Shown here: positions 1 to 11,700 of the stretch, in pieces
Numbering within the stretch: position 1 is the first letter of the stretch
How the letters are laid out: the number at the start of each line of letters is the position of its first letter
Assembly: GCA_028023455.1 (NCBI GenBank)
Contig: JAQFVV010000012.1
Location: forward strand, 12,786,364 to 12,850,363
Length of the DNA stretch: 64,000 nt
Origin: Epiperipatus broadwayi
Lineage: Eukaryota > Onychophora > Udeonychophora > Euonychophora > Peripatidae
Direction of reading: 5' to 3'
Notes under the pieces: model-generated
What the model was told of the DNA's origin: nothing
Seen by the model: the letters and a program-made list of their open reading frames with translations, nothing else
The model's database searches: none
Translations under genes and position numbers: made by a program

Positions 1-652
1 TCACAGACTGTAAAATACAGTATTGTTTTTCACCTGCAAGCCCCATCCTCCCATTGCCACCAAAAATTTCTTATAAATTTGTAATTATTTTTAAAATGAT
101 TTACTAAAACAAAAGTTACTCATTTCTTTTATATTCCGTTTATTTATTATACTGTAAAGAGCTTGACAGATCTAGAAACATTCAAATATCAAATTGGCAG
201 CCAGAATACATTTTCATTCTATTAACAATATTTAAGATTTCTAATATTTTGTTTATTTTTTAGTAACAATGTAGAATGCATTCTCCACCATTTTGGTTTT
301 TAAGGGGAGCCCTCAAAACACTGCTGACATAAGTCAAGTGCTAAATGATGTCACATAATACTGTACATCAATACAAAATGTTTCAGTTATTTTATTCAAT
401 ACCGTAAAAAATTAAAATATTCATAAGAAAGAAAACCTACAACTGTCATAGAAATAAGTGTAATAATCACATAACCAAAAAATCCAAATAACAATTGAAA
501 TCAAATATCAACAATATGAGTAATTAAGAAATGACAAAAAAATATTAGCAAATCACATGGCCAAAAAAAAAATCAAATATTAAAAATGAATATTTAGCAA
601 ATATTAGGAAATAACAAACATAATAGTGTAAAAAATTAAAACAATATGAAAA
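1..652. other. AT-rich DNA with degenerate satellite-like units
   Basis: No gene is seen. From about 460 the text repeats loosely around the word ATCACATGGCCAAAAAA followed by CAAATAT and AATTAGGAAATGAC. Variants recur near 467, 551, 843, 2783 and 2861, so this looks like an old tandem or dispersed repeat. Confidence 0.4.
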
Positions 653-664
653 TATTTTACTTTT

Positions 665-761
665 GTCAGGCGTTGGTGACCTAGTGGTTAGCATAGCTAC
701 CTTCCAAGCAGCTGGCCTGGGTTCGCTTTCCGGTCAACGCATTTGACACATAAAAAAAAAG
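665..761 (+). repeat. tRNA-Gly(TCC)-like SINE with 12-bp target duplication
   Basis: Positions 670-741 closely resemble a eukaryotic tRNA-Gly(TCC): acceptor strand GCGTTGG pairs with TCAACGC, the A-box region reads TAGTGGTTAGCATAG, the anticodon loop reads CTTCCAA, and the B box reads GGGTTCGCT. It is followed by TTTGACACAT and a run of nine A. The copy is flanked by identical 12-mers TATTTTACTTTT at 653-664 and 762-773, the mark of LINE-assisted retroposition. It is therefore a SINE and not a tRNA gene. The anticodon stem has one A-C mismatch. A second copy with the same TGACACAT tail lies at 39879-39980 on the minus strand. Confidence 0.8.
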
Positions 762-779
762 TATTTTACTTTTAAAATA

Positions 780-1730
780 TGGCATATCAAAAACAATATT
801 AGAAAATTTTAGTAATTAAAAAATGACAAAAAAAAAATAATATAATCATGTGACTAAAAACAAAAAATCAACTCTCAAAATCAATATAAAAAGTATTAAT
901 AATTAGGAAATCCCAAAAAAATAAATAAAAAATTTAAAAGAATACTAAAGTATGCAACTTTTAAAATAAGATATTAATAATGTAATCATATGGGGGGGGG
1001 GGAGGGGTTGGAAATTTTCAAAAACAATAAGGTAGCAAATAATATTTGACTAAAATAATAACAATAATTATTAGGATATTAAAATTAATAAATAAAAGTA
1101 TAAAACCTTATTACATATAATTAAACAAAACAAAAAATTACTAAATCGATTTAAAAATTAGGACATAAAAAAGAATACAATTACTAATTGTTTATCAAAT
1201 ATTAAACTTAATACTGTAATTAACAAATCTTAAAATATTTATTTTATTGAAACTACCAGTTAATTTTTGAAGATTCAAATAAATTTTATATTATCTCAAT
1301 ATGTACAAGATAATATATCACCTTTCCACATGGTAGCTAGAAAAAAGTAATAGCAACAAAAAATTGGAGTGACTTTGACATTAGCACAGAGTTCCTTTGA
1401 TGATTCATTATTTAGAGCAATAAAAAAATATCCGACTAAAAAATTAAAACAAACATTAAAATATTTATAATCTTAAAGCAGTAGAAATGTTGCATGAGTG
1501 AAATCCCTAGAATAAATTATGTGAAAAATATTTACTTTATGTTGATCATTTATAATATTACCAGTATACATTTGAGCAGGATGGAGTAGGAAATAGAAAA
1601 GCTTTGTCCAGTTTACCCTCATTATGTAGAGTATTTGAAATATTTGATACAAATGTAAAGCAATATAATCTAAACATTAAACAAAAATTAAAGCAGGAAT
1701 TGTTTTTAATTTTTTAAATCTGTAAATGTT
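780..1730 (+). repeat. Copy A of a diverged direct duplication (partner 2690-3600)
   Basis: Collinear similarity runs between this segment and 2690-3600. Paired landmarks are the ATAATCATGTGAC word at 843 and 2783, AATAAATAAAA-TATAAAA near 1090 and 3012, GACTAAAAAATTAAAACAAA at about 1433 and 3331, TTGCATGAGTGAA at 1490 and 3381, and AAAAATTAAAGC at 1684 and 3572. Spacing drifts between about 1.9 and 1.94 kb because of indels. A minus-strand LINE 3' end lies between the copies. Confidence 0.55.
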
Positions 1731-1845
1731 TTTTTTTTAATAAATAAGATGTCAAGATTCATTTTTTTATTTATGTCCACAAGAATATATTAAATAAAAT
1801 CAAGAAAATAACACACACACACACCCAATAAAAACAGCTCACTTA

Positions 1846-2590
1846 TTAAAACAAATATAAATTATTATTAATAAATAAATTATTTCTTGAATACATATGA
1901 TACAGTTGTTTCTTCAGATCAAATGCCTGTTGGGAAGAGAAATTAGGCTCCAGGTGGCTGTAAATATGTCGGGGGGGGGGGGGGATTTTTCTATCTCTTT
2001 CTTTAATTTTGTTCATCAAGGATAAGAAAAGTTCATGGTTGTTACTAATCAAAGTATTGAATATTAATTTGCATCTGATGGACCAGATTGTAAATAATAA
2101 AAAGGTTGCCATCCTTATTGCTGGGAAATCTGCTTTTAATGCCATCAATTAGAAGTAATGGTATATGCTTCATTTTGGATATTGCAAGGATCATATTCCT
2201 GTGAGTTTGAAGTGCTTGACACTGTGAAAACAGATGATTAACAGTTTCATTTGCATTAAGACGACAGAGCTAGCAAGTAGAATTTATTTTTGCAATTCCT
2301 CTTCTGTAAGGGAGAAAATGGTTTGTAGGAGAGCGGCTAAGTTAATCTTTAAGATAAAATCCAAATATTTTGGCTCCAGATCCCAGTACCTGAATTTTCT
2401 AATGAAATTGTTGCTAATGTTAAGCATAGTGGCATTTGGAGTGCTATTAATATGGATGAGGTTATATGCCTCCCAGAAGTCGATCTGCATAAATGTGTAG
2501 TCCACTATGTTTATATTTTTATTAACTGAGGAGATTATAGATATAAGCCAATCATTCTTTTTTGGTAGAGGCCGATCAGTAGGGACAATT
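1846..2590 (-). pseudogene. zf-RVT LINE, C-terminal fragment
   Basis: Two frames on the minus strand join into the C-terminal part of a non-LTR retrotransposon ORF2. Region 2284-2505 reads FRYWDLEPKYLDFILKIN, the block before the zinc finger. Around 2240-2280 follows a C-x2-C-H-C finger (NANETVNHLFSQC) with its first part broken by a stop. Region 1846-2148 reads FPAIRMATFLLFTIW and RDRKI. The same blocks occur at 23535-24195, 25710-27070 and 37160-37865, so this is a multicopy family (here zf-RVT LINE). The polymerase part is missing, consistent with 5' truncation. A C13-type run gives GGGGG in the plus strand at about 1970. Confidence rests on cross-copy alignment, not on the open frames. 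Confidence 0.75.
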
Positions 2591-2689
2591 TGAGTGAAAA
2601 ATAAATGTTGTTTACCTGTTAACTGGTTTTATAAGTTTGACTTAATTGTTAGAAATTGCAATTTTCATTGGAAAATAAAAGAAAGCCTC

Positions 2690-3600
2690 AAAGTAATATG
2701 TATCACCAAAAAAGACAAACGTTCAAAAACAATATTTGACAAATATCATTAATTGGAAAATGGCACAAAAAAACTTTTGCTTACATAATCATGTGACCAA
2801 AAAAATTCTAATACTAGCAAAATAAAATAATTGGTACAGGTCCAAAAAATTATTATAATGTAATCACATTACCAAAAAATTCAAATTACTAACTCTGATC
2901 AATATAAAATTTTAAAATCCTAAAATAAACGAAAAAGATATGGGGGGAGGATCAAAAACAAAAGTTTAACGAATAGAAAAAATCAAATTTAGCACTTAAT
3001 AAATATTAAAATTAATAAATAAAATTATAAAAACTTAATCTATATAATTGAACATAATAAATCAAATCAAAAATTATAAAACTAGCATAAAAACTTTGAA
3101 GTAAAAACATCAGTTTATCAAATAATAAAATTAAAAATAATATATTGAACAAAATCAATGTATTTCTTATTACCTCAAAACATGCAAGGTTTTCCTGCTC
3201 CCATGTGTCCTGGAAGTAAAAAATGAAGAGGGAGGAAAAATATATTGTCAGGGGTTACCTGACATTCCCAGGGATAACCTTTGCCCTTTATAATTTAGAG
3301 TGATTAAAAAAACAATAGTATCTGACTAAAAAATTAAAACAAAATTTAAAACATTAACAATCTTAAATTAATACAAACATTTGCATGAGTGAATCTCTAC
3401 AATAATTACATGGGAAATATTTTATGTTGAACATTTTTGACCTGTAAGAACCTGAACAAGGGAGAGTGATAGAAAGATTGCTTTCAGACTTGTCCTTATC
3501 TGGTCAGTATCATTTCAAACATTTGACATCTAAATGTAAAATGACGGAAAATATTAATTTGTCCATCAAATAAAAATTAAAGCTGAAGTTGTTTTTTTTT
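2690..3600 (+). repeat. Copy B of the diverged direct duplication
   Basis: Partner of 780-1730; the shared landmarks are given there. It ends in an A/T-rich run near 3590 (a stretch of about 13 T), as copy A does near 1728. Function unknown; a dispersed repeat inserted twice is an alternative to tandem duplication. Confidence 0.5.
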
Positions 3601-3779
3601 TTTTCAATTAATCAATAAATATTTATTTGTTAATTGGGTTTGTCTAAATTTGATGTAGTTGCTTGGTTGGTACTACTAATAATAAACACTTGTAAATACT
3701 TTATGGAAATTTATTTTCATTTTTATTTGCTATTTTAATATTTGTTCATTTTTATTTTTTTATTTTGGTGTAGTGGCAA

Positions 3780-4690
3780 AATAATACGGATGCCCTCTCT
3801 GATAATCTAATTAACTATCTATTCATGTATATATCTGTTTATCTACCTTTCTATTAGCATGTAAATCTTTCAATCTATTTATCTAAAGTCATCTATCTAT
3901 CTAGCCACCCTGTCATCTACATATATTCAATAATCCATTACCTATGTATCTATATAAATATATATTTCTATTGATCTATATATCCATCCATTCATTTATC
4001 TATTGATCCATTCATTCAGTTTAACTATCTGCTTACTTCCTTATCTATCTATCTACTATTTGCCCATTTAACTATATCTGACTTTTTGTCTATGTATACC
4101 ATTATGCATCTATCTATCATTATCAATTTATTCATCTATTTAGACAGATATGCAAATAAGGGAAAAGATAGATAGATAGGATGAATATATAGATGAATTA
4201 ATGGATAAATACATGGAAATAAATAATGATATATGTTAAATAGAGATAAATGATTGGATGGATAGATATATATTTGTTTATAAGATTGATGCACAGCTAG
4301 ATGGACAGGTGAATAAATTTGCCTAACAGACACATGAGTAGATAAAAAATAGATAGGTAGATCGATTGTTAATAGATGAATGGATAGGTAGATACAAAAA
4401 TAGATGAATAAGTAGATCTATTTATAATAAATGAATAGATACAAAGATAGATGAATTACTGGGTGAGTATTTAGATACAAAAACAGATTATGCATGGATA
4501 GATATTTATTTACTTTTCTATCTTTTTATAGTTTATCTATCCAATCACTGTTTCAGCTAGATAAATGGAATGTTATGTGAATAGATATTGTTAAATAAAT
4601 GGATAGTTGGATTGCTAAATAAATACATATATAGATAAATGGATATCTCTCTATCTATTGTACCTACTGAAATTGAGATGTACTTCAGTA
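3780..4690. repeat. Degenerate (TATC)n / (GATA)n array with strand switch
   Basis: From about 3820 to 4140 the plus strand is made of CTAT/CCAT/CATC tetranucleotides. From about 4140 to 4660 it becomes GATA/GATG/ATGG. The switch makes the array a large imperfect inverted repeat able to pair with itself. Open frames inside it are tetranucleotide artefacts. Confidence 0.85.
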
Positions 4691-6629
4691 TGTGGTAAAT
4701 ACTAGTTATAATTTTTTTTTCTTGTTTGATATTTGGGAGATGAATATGTTAACTTATGAAATATTAATTATGGTCCTATAATGACAATAATATTAATTTT
4801 AAATTGTTTATTATTAAATGTATTATAAGACTGTAAAGTGATTTTATTCATTTAAAAAAATGTGAATGATAAAGCATATAATTTGAATGATTTTTTTTTT
4901 TTTGGTTATATGTGTTATTTTTATTATTGCATTCACAATAAATTATAAACAATACAAATAAATGTATAATATTTCTAATATATTTGTCCTTTTTATTTGT
5001 TTAATATTATACTATAAGATATGCATAAAAATATATTTCCAATGAAATATATTGAAAATGTGTAAAAATTGTTTATTTTTTGTTAAAATGAAAAATGGTA
5101 TTGGTATTTGAAAATGCAAATTTTTATTGTATGTAACATTTCTAAAATATTTGTTTTATTAGTTGAATAATACAATTTTTATTAGAAGAACACTATTGAA
5201 AATTGTTTGAAGAGTGGATATAGATGATTACTATAGTTACACTAATGTCAATAAAGAAATCTTATAAATAGGATTGAAAAGTTTGAACTCATTTTTCTCT
5301 CTTTCTTGCTTTTTGCTTTTAACAGAAGCACATATAACTTTCTTTATATGAATTTTTTTATTTACATTAAAAATATATAATTGACTTAACAAAATGGAGG
5401 GGTAATAAACAACACTGTCTGCCCATAGACCTGAGCAGTTTATTGAAAAAAATTTATGTGAAAATGACAATTTATTATAAACAGAAAAATCATTGGAATT
5501 GCTTCATTACATCATGAACCATAAATACTTATATCTTTTAAAGTACACATATTTTAAAAATAAAATACAAACATTAGAAGTTGTACAAGATTCATATCTA
5601 CTTGCTTGTGTAATTTTATTAGATCAATTGATTGAATTTTTCTAAGATATAAATCAGTTTGATTTCCTATTGTATCATCCTAGATAAAATCTAGCATCTA
5701 TTCAGTCATATTGTTTTAAATAATATTTTCTCATGAAAGAATATCTTTTCACATGAACCAAATAATTATTATTTGACAGAAAAATTTGAATGTAAACATA
5801 AAATATTGAAATTGACCAAATGTATTTTGAATTTATGCATACCTTATATCTTATTTGGAATAAAAACATACTATTGAGTACTTTGAAATATGGACATCAG
5901 AACCATCATGCCATATTGGAAATACAGTATTTAAAGACTGATTCAGGTTGTTTATTTATATTTGTCATTATTATTGATATATATATTGTACCAAGATTGT
6001 ATTGGCACAAATATAAAATAATTTTATCTAAAAAATTTATTAAAATAATAAATCAACAAATCAATAAGTTATAAAAAAATCTAGAGTTTCTTTATTAAAC
6101 AAAATGCAGTTTGCTGTCAAAATGTAAGATTAAAAGGCAAATAGTTTTCTATTCTTAGTTTTGAAATAAAAGTTACAATTAATTAATTAAAAGAGGGGAG
6201 GGGGGTTTCATTAGAAAAAGTCAAACTAAAAGTTTTATAAAAAGAAGTAAAGAGTTTATTATTATTAGTTGAAAGTTGATTTTCAAGTTTAAAATATAAA
6301 TCTTTTTTTATTTAAGCTAGAGAAAAGGGTAATCTTAAAACTAGTATTGAGTCTAGATGAATTATATATGTGTGCAAATGATTAATATAAGTTTGTTAGT
6401 AAAATATATATATGTACCATTGTAAATAATAAATAAATGTATGCGTATTAAATATTAAAAATAAGTGAAAGTTATCATTAAAAAACAGCGGTGGTTACTA
6501 ATTAAAAATATAAAAACAACATGTTTGCATGGCTACTACTAATTAAACGATCTTCAAAAACATGTAATCAAAAAATCATCAAAGGAATTTCGACAACAGA
6601 TATTGCTGGAGGATATTAAAATAACAACA
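4691..6629. other. AT-rich DNA, no feature seen
   Basis: No gene or repeat that I can support. Frames at 5237-5470 and 5820-6074 show no motif and have AT-driven composition. A purine-rich tract AGAGGGGAGGGGGG lies near 6191. Confidence 0.5.
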
Positions 6630-7310
6630 TGTATATATAAATAGCCAAGTTTTTATCGGACATTTTAGTCAAGTTTGAGTTCAGAAAACAGTTCAGTCCA
6701 GTTACATTTGAGAAAACTGTTCAGTTCAGAAATCATTTGAGATTAAATTTGAAATCAAGAATGCAGTGTTAAAACCTCGGAAAACATATGATTTTCTCCA
6801 GCCTGAAGTCCAATGAAACAGCCAATCTACTTGATGCCTGCATTTCAACCTGAAGCCGCTCAATATCTAATTGTCTTAAAGAAATGCCTCGGAATAATCA
6901 GCATCAAATCTCCACAAGGAAACATCAAATCTAACCAGTTAGAGATATCTCATTAGAAGCAGCAAACAGCAAGAAGTATCCAAGTTCAAAATCCTAGGTA
7001 AAAAAATTTTTTTATATTCATTCTAAAGTAGCCATCGCATTCGTAAAATTCATCAAGCCTCCAGAGTCAAAATTATAAGAACTCTATAGCACATAAAAAA
7101 AATGACCTATTAATTTGTGTTCTAAATGTCAAATACTATTTAATGCTTTATTATTATATATATGAGTGTATGAGTTAATATGTGCATGATCATTATATCA
7201 GTGTTATTAGTTAAATGAGATTTATAAAATAATTAAATTTAGTATAATTAATGTTAATTAAAATAAATTGTCTTTAAATTAAAACTTTATTTGTCGGTCA
7301 ATTCTTTTCA
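6630..7310 (+). promoter_or_regulatory. TATA-box leader, possibly a solo LTR or 5' exon
   Basis: TATATATAAATAG at about 6634 is a strong TATA box. About 30 bases downstream lies TTTTAGTCAAG, followed by less AT-rich DNA (6670-6991) that repeats GTTCAG and CAGTCCAGTT, words close to the arthropod initiator TCAGTY. The segment ends in CCTAG followed by GTAAAA at about 6990, a plausible splice donor. A TTAAAATAAATTG polyadenylation-type signal lies near 7260. The layout (TATA, start, leader, signal) fits either an LTR of a retroelement or a first exon. No primer-binding site, partner LTR or protein was found. Confidence 0.35.
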
Positions 7311-8073
7311 TCAATTCTTTTATCATTTTTTTTCACCACTAATTTGTACAAGTTGTTAATGATTAAAAATAGACTGAGCTAGTTAAGGGATTTTTTGAGC
7401 GATGGATTATGAGCCTACTGTCTGAACATATTAGTCTTAGACTAGCTGGTGCTCGGGGTTTACTCCAAAACAAATAAAGTGTTTGGATAGTAGGGGTTTG
7501 AATCTATCAGCTGAGGTGGGCCACGATCTGGAAATGTGGACGAGTGATGCATTGCATAGCTCAATCTGATCGTGGGTATTGTTGATAGTTAAAGCTATCA
7601 ATAATATTTTCAACTTTGCTCGAATGTGCCGGTTGTTCACGTAATATTTATAATTAAATAAGATTATAAATGTATTATAAAGAAGTTTGTAACCAGCCAA
7701 AACATTTACAGTGTAAGTAAGATCTTCTACGGATTGAACCGGTACAATATATATATATTTCTTTATTTTCATTTAAAATATAAATTTATTTATTGATGAA
7801 TAATATATAGTTTTAAGTTAATTAGTGATCTATTCACATACCAAAATATAAGAGAGTTATGTTTGCTTAAGTTTAAACTTATATCTTGTCGTATAGTAAT
7901 TATTTTAATTTAAAAAATTCAATTTTTTTTAATTTAATGATTATAAATTAACTTCAAATATATCAGTTGTATTAAGAGTTCAAAAAGATTTTATCACAAT
8001 AAGAATTCACTTTATTCTGTTTTTAAATTCATATTAATAAATAACTAGATTCATTTTGTATAAATACATTTTT
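7311..8073. other. AT-rich DNA with one less AT-rich block
   Basis: A block at 7400-7600 is richer in G and C than its surroundings and gives a 111-codon minus frame (7437-7772). The frame has no motif I recognise, and I do not call it a gene. It could be the inner part of whatever element begins at 6630. Confidence 0.3.
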
Positions 8074-8170
8074 AAAAACTAGTCAACACTTAGATAATTT
8101 CAATATCAATAGCAATCAATAATTTCAAACTGTTGTCAAGGTAATTTCTTTTTAGCAATAAAAGTGGAAT
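8074..8170 (+). repeat. Dispersed repeat, copy 1 (partner 38541-38640)
   Basis: Shared words are GTCAACACTTAGA, AATATCA, AACTGTTGT, and TTTTAGCAATAAAA against TTTTAACAATAAAA. The similarity covers about 100 bp with several substitutions and small indels. No coding content or terminal repeats were seen; family unknown. Confidence 0.65.
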
Positions 8171-10260
8171 TCCTACTTATATACTTATATTTACAAAGAA
8201 ATCAAGTCATATGCCACATGACCTAATTTAACAAGTTTGTATTTTTATATAAAGTATATAAGAAGATATATATAGTAAACTCTTGTATATTTAGGAAATT
8301 ATGAGCATTCTGCAACACATTTGTGAAAATAAATATTTGTTTTATATTTGTTATTAAATAATTGGAGATTAATAGGCAATCACAATATAAAGAAATTATG
8401 GTTAATTGATAAATTTATTGTATATTCAATTAAATCATATGTGTACATATTAATTTTTTATTATATAATTGATATTTACTTGTTAATAAATTTTTAATTT
8501 AATTTCAACCAAATAAAAATGATTATTGTCTGATTGTGCAAAAAAATTCATTGATTAATAACATTTGAGTGAGACAAAATAAACTGTTTATATTGTAAAA
8601 TTTATTTGAAATAACTATATTACATAATTCAGAAATCAAATCCCAGGATTATTAAGTAAGCATAGTTATATTATTTTTTGTATTGACTTCTGTAGTTATT
8701 ATATGTCTAGATATAAACTTTATACATTAATCACAATCAAATATTTGCATGTTTTATCTAAATTATCATTGATTGGATAAGCACTATATTGAGTTCATGT
8801 TGGTCATTAAGATCTTAATCTTATTCAATTATGAAACTGATAGTACAATATTTTGTTCAGTTATAATTCAGAATGATTTGCTTTAATTATATTTAAATTT
8901 AGTCGATATGAATTATAAATCCAATTTAATATTCAATTTTAATATTCATACTTGATTATAATAAATGCTAATAATTCTTTTTATGTTTTGATTATTATAA
9001 TATATAGTTTTAATAATTTAGTTACAGGAAATTTAAAATAAATTGATATGATTAGTTAATTGTACTTAAGTAAATATCCAATAGAAATCTACTGTTTTTA
9101 TATATAGTATGTTTGGATATATTAGATTCAAGATTATTGATATTACATCATTATTAAGTCTTTTATCTTGTTATAAATAGTGTGATTAGTAATAGTAAAT
9201 TAATATAAGTATAGCATATCTGAGTCAATATTTATAATTTTATTAAATTAAAATTTAAAATTACTTTTTGGATTGTATATTTATTTAGATATTATGAATA
9301 TTGTAAACTTATAAGGCATACTAAAGCTGTTATCTTAATCATTCATGAATTATTTTATTTAGATATGAACATCTTTAAATTTTAGTACAAGTTTATACTT
9401 TTATATGCAATGTTTGATTAATTGGCTATACTAGAACTTAGTTGTTCAATGATTCATTATTGGTTTTATTCTATTATAAATGAAATCTATCTTAAGCATA
9501 TCATTGTTTTGTGATATTAGTATTAAATGTAACTAACTTATTTTAATTTATCTTAAGTATGCATTGTATTTAGGGTGTCTGAAGTGATGATCTTGTTTGT
9601 TTTCTATTTATTCTAAATGCTGTTTGAATTCATGATACTATAATAATAGTTAACATTATTGTTTTGTTTTGTTGTCTGATTAGACAAAGGGTATATTAAA
9701 TACTGAATAATTAGTTATTGATTGGTATTTATTTAGTATAGTATATTATATTTATTATGTTATGTACAATATTATTATTTATAGATATTACAAAATTAAT
9801 ATTATTTGATTTGATTTATACTTTATTCAGTTACAAATGATATTCAACTTTAGAGATCATTTTCATTCTATTGCATAGGACAATCAACAATTGAGCTATA
9901 TTTTATTCAGATTATATTTCCTATTGCATATTTACAATCTGTTACAAATTCCATCTAAATGATTGGAGCTATAATAGAGGTTAGCATACTCACATATTTA
10001 TCCTATTATAAATGTTACTGCAGTTTGCAGGGCATAAACAAATGGGGTAACTCTATCATGGCCATGTCATATCTGATTTGATATAAATGGCTTCTAAATT
10101 TGTGGTAAGATAAAAGAAGAGTATACCCCTATTTTTATCCTGTTACCAATGGGCTCTAACTTTAATGACAATTATAAGGGTTATTTCATCATTATCTTTT
10201 TATGTCAATTATAAAATGCTGCCTAAACCTGTAGGGCAACTTTTTTATTCTGTTATACTA
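8171..10260. other. AT-rich DNA with a loose recurring motif
   Basis: No gene seen. A motif like TTATTCTRTTATAAATG recurs irregularly near 9166, 9464, 9603, 9824, 9996, 10131 and 10240. This suggests a decayed tandem repeat, but spacing is uneven. Confidence 0.3.
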
Positions 10261-10261
10261 T

Positions 10262-10910
10262 GTATATGTCTTTTTATTTATATATTCACACATTAATTCA
10301 TTATTCATCTATTAGAAATTGATCTATCTATCCATATATCTATGTATCTATCCATCCATTCACCTACTAACAACTATCTATCAGTTTTTTATGTATTTAC
10401 TTGTGTCTGTCAGTTCATCTATTTATTTGTCTGTCTACCTATGCACCAATATATACATCCAATTATCTATCTGGCCATCCATCTATCTATCTACCTATCT
10501 ATAATTGCATCTATATATCCATCAATTTATTCATTTATATACCCATCCATTCTATCAACCTATTGACTTATGCCTCTAGCTACATATCTGTCTAGATTGA
10601 TGAATAGATTGGTAAATAAGCAGATAGATGGATGGAAATGGTATAATAATCAAAGTCAGATATAGTTAAATAGGCAGATAGGTTGACAGGTAGATAAAAA
10701 GAAAAGTAGATAGATAAATAAAATGGATGGGTAAATATATGAATGTATATATATATATATAGGTAGGGGATTAATGAATAGGTAGATAGATAAATAGATA
10801 GATAGTACATAGACAGACAGACATACAGACAGATGGATGGATGGACGGACCGACGGACAGACAGATAGATAGATAGATAGATAGATAAACAGACAGACAG
10901 ATAGATATCA
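10262..10910. repeat. Second (TATC)n / (GATA)n array with strand switch
   Basis: Up to about 10590 the plus strand is CTAT/CCAT-type; from about 10600 to 10910 it is GATA/GATG/CAGA-type, ending in an almost pure GATA run at 10860-10890. It has the same two-strand layout as 3780-4690. Four open frames here are artefacts of the repeat. Confidence 0.85.
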
Positions 10911-10911
10911 C

Positions 10912-11700
10912 TGGTTTTCCAGATACAAAATGCATGAAATTCATCTATGCTGATAATGCATTGATCTCTTAAAAGTGATGATTTTCTGAAATATGAAAAG
11001 ATTGTAATTCTATTTCAAAGACCAGTGTGTTATTCCTAATCTCAAGAAGACATTGTGTTCAATTTTTCTTCTAAATAACAGTAAATCATAATCTGAGTTA
11101 ATCTTGGATCACAGCCTAATTTATTTTCTTGATTTATCTAAAGTTAGATCAAAATTAATTTCTAGTAATAACCACTTTGGAAAGCTGGTTAGCACTATTT
11201 GGGATTGTAATACATGTACTTATTTTATAAGCATCTTAGTATTATTATTGAAAATATTACTGAAATACTAAAGTTTATTCCTTTGCAGTGGTTTCTTGTT
11301 TTTTTATATATTTTGCCACCAGATATCTGAAGAAAAACTGCAACACAGAAAATGAATATAAAAAAACTATTAAAAAAATCAGATTTGCCAATAACTCATG
11401 ATTTCATCTTTTAAGGTGCAATATAAGTCAAGATTTTTTTTTTATTGTTCACCCATAAATTTAAAATCATAAGAATTTTGACTTTAAAAATGGAATTCTT
11501 TTGAGATTAAAGAACCAAGTTTCTTTTTATAGATTCAGCAACAAAGTTAGTTAGCTTTGATCTTTCTGAATGCAGCTGGAATCTCATCAATAGATTCAGA
11601 ATAATTCATAGTCATTGTCCATATCTGCTTTATAAATGGAATTTAAGTCACTGATTTATGTAAATGTAGGCATAAACAAACTATGAACCAGATAGTTAAT
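10912..11700 (+). pseudogene. Jockey-like LINE reverse transcriptase, C-terminal fossil
   Basis: Reading across several frames, the plus strand gives MKFIYADNALIS (motif C, normally F/YADD, last D changed to N). It continues with a thumb block NLKKTLCSIFLLNN, then FGKLVSTIWDCNT, which matches the family pattern LLRKLANTTWGA, then ILPPDI-RKN and EYKKTI. A further weak block near 11600 reads FRIIHSHCPYLLYKWNL, like the LNRLR-G--LYKW pattern before the C-terminal finger. The endonuclease and palm motifs A and B are absent. It abuts the GATA array, which may have been its truncation or insertion site. The clade is judged by pattern only. Confidence 0.65.

Noticed and set aside
670-741. A functional tRNA-Gly(TCC) gene
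   Set aside because: The 12-bp target duplication, the A-tail and the second copy with the same tail show a retroposed SINE; the anticodon stem has a mismatch.
4136-4333. Open frame in the first GATA array
   Set aside because: Produced by the tetranucleotide repeat; overlapping frames of the same kind appear on the other strand and at 10319-10810.
7437-7772. 111-codon minus frame as a gene
   Set aside because: No motif, no support for start or splicing, and it overlaps a possible retroelement leader.
3820-10910. CRISPR array
   Set aside because: The repeats are short tetranucleotide units without regular spacers, and the DNA is eukaryotic.
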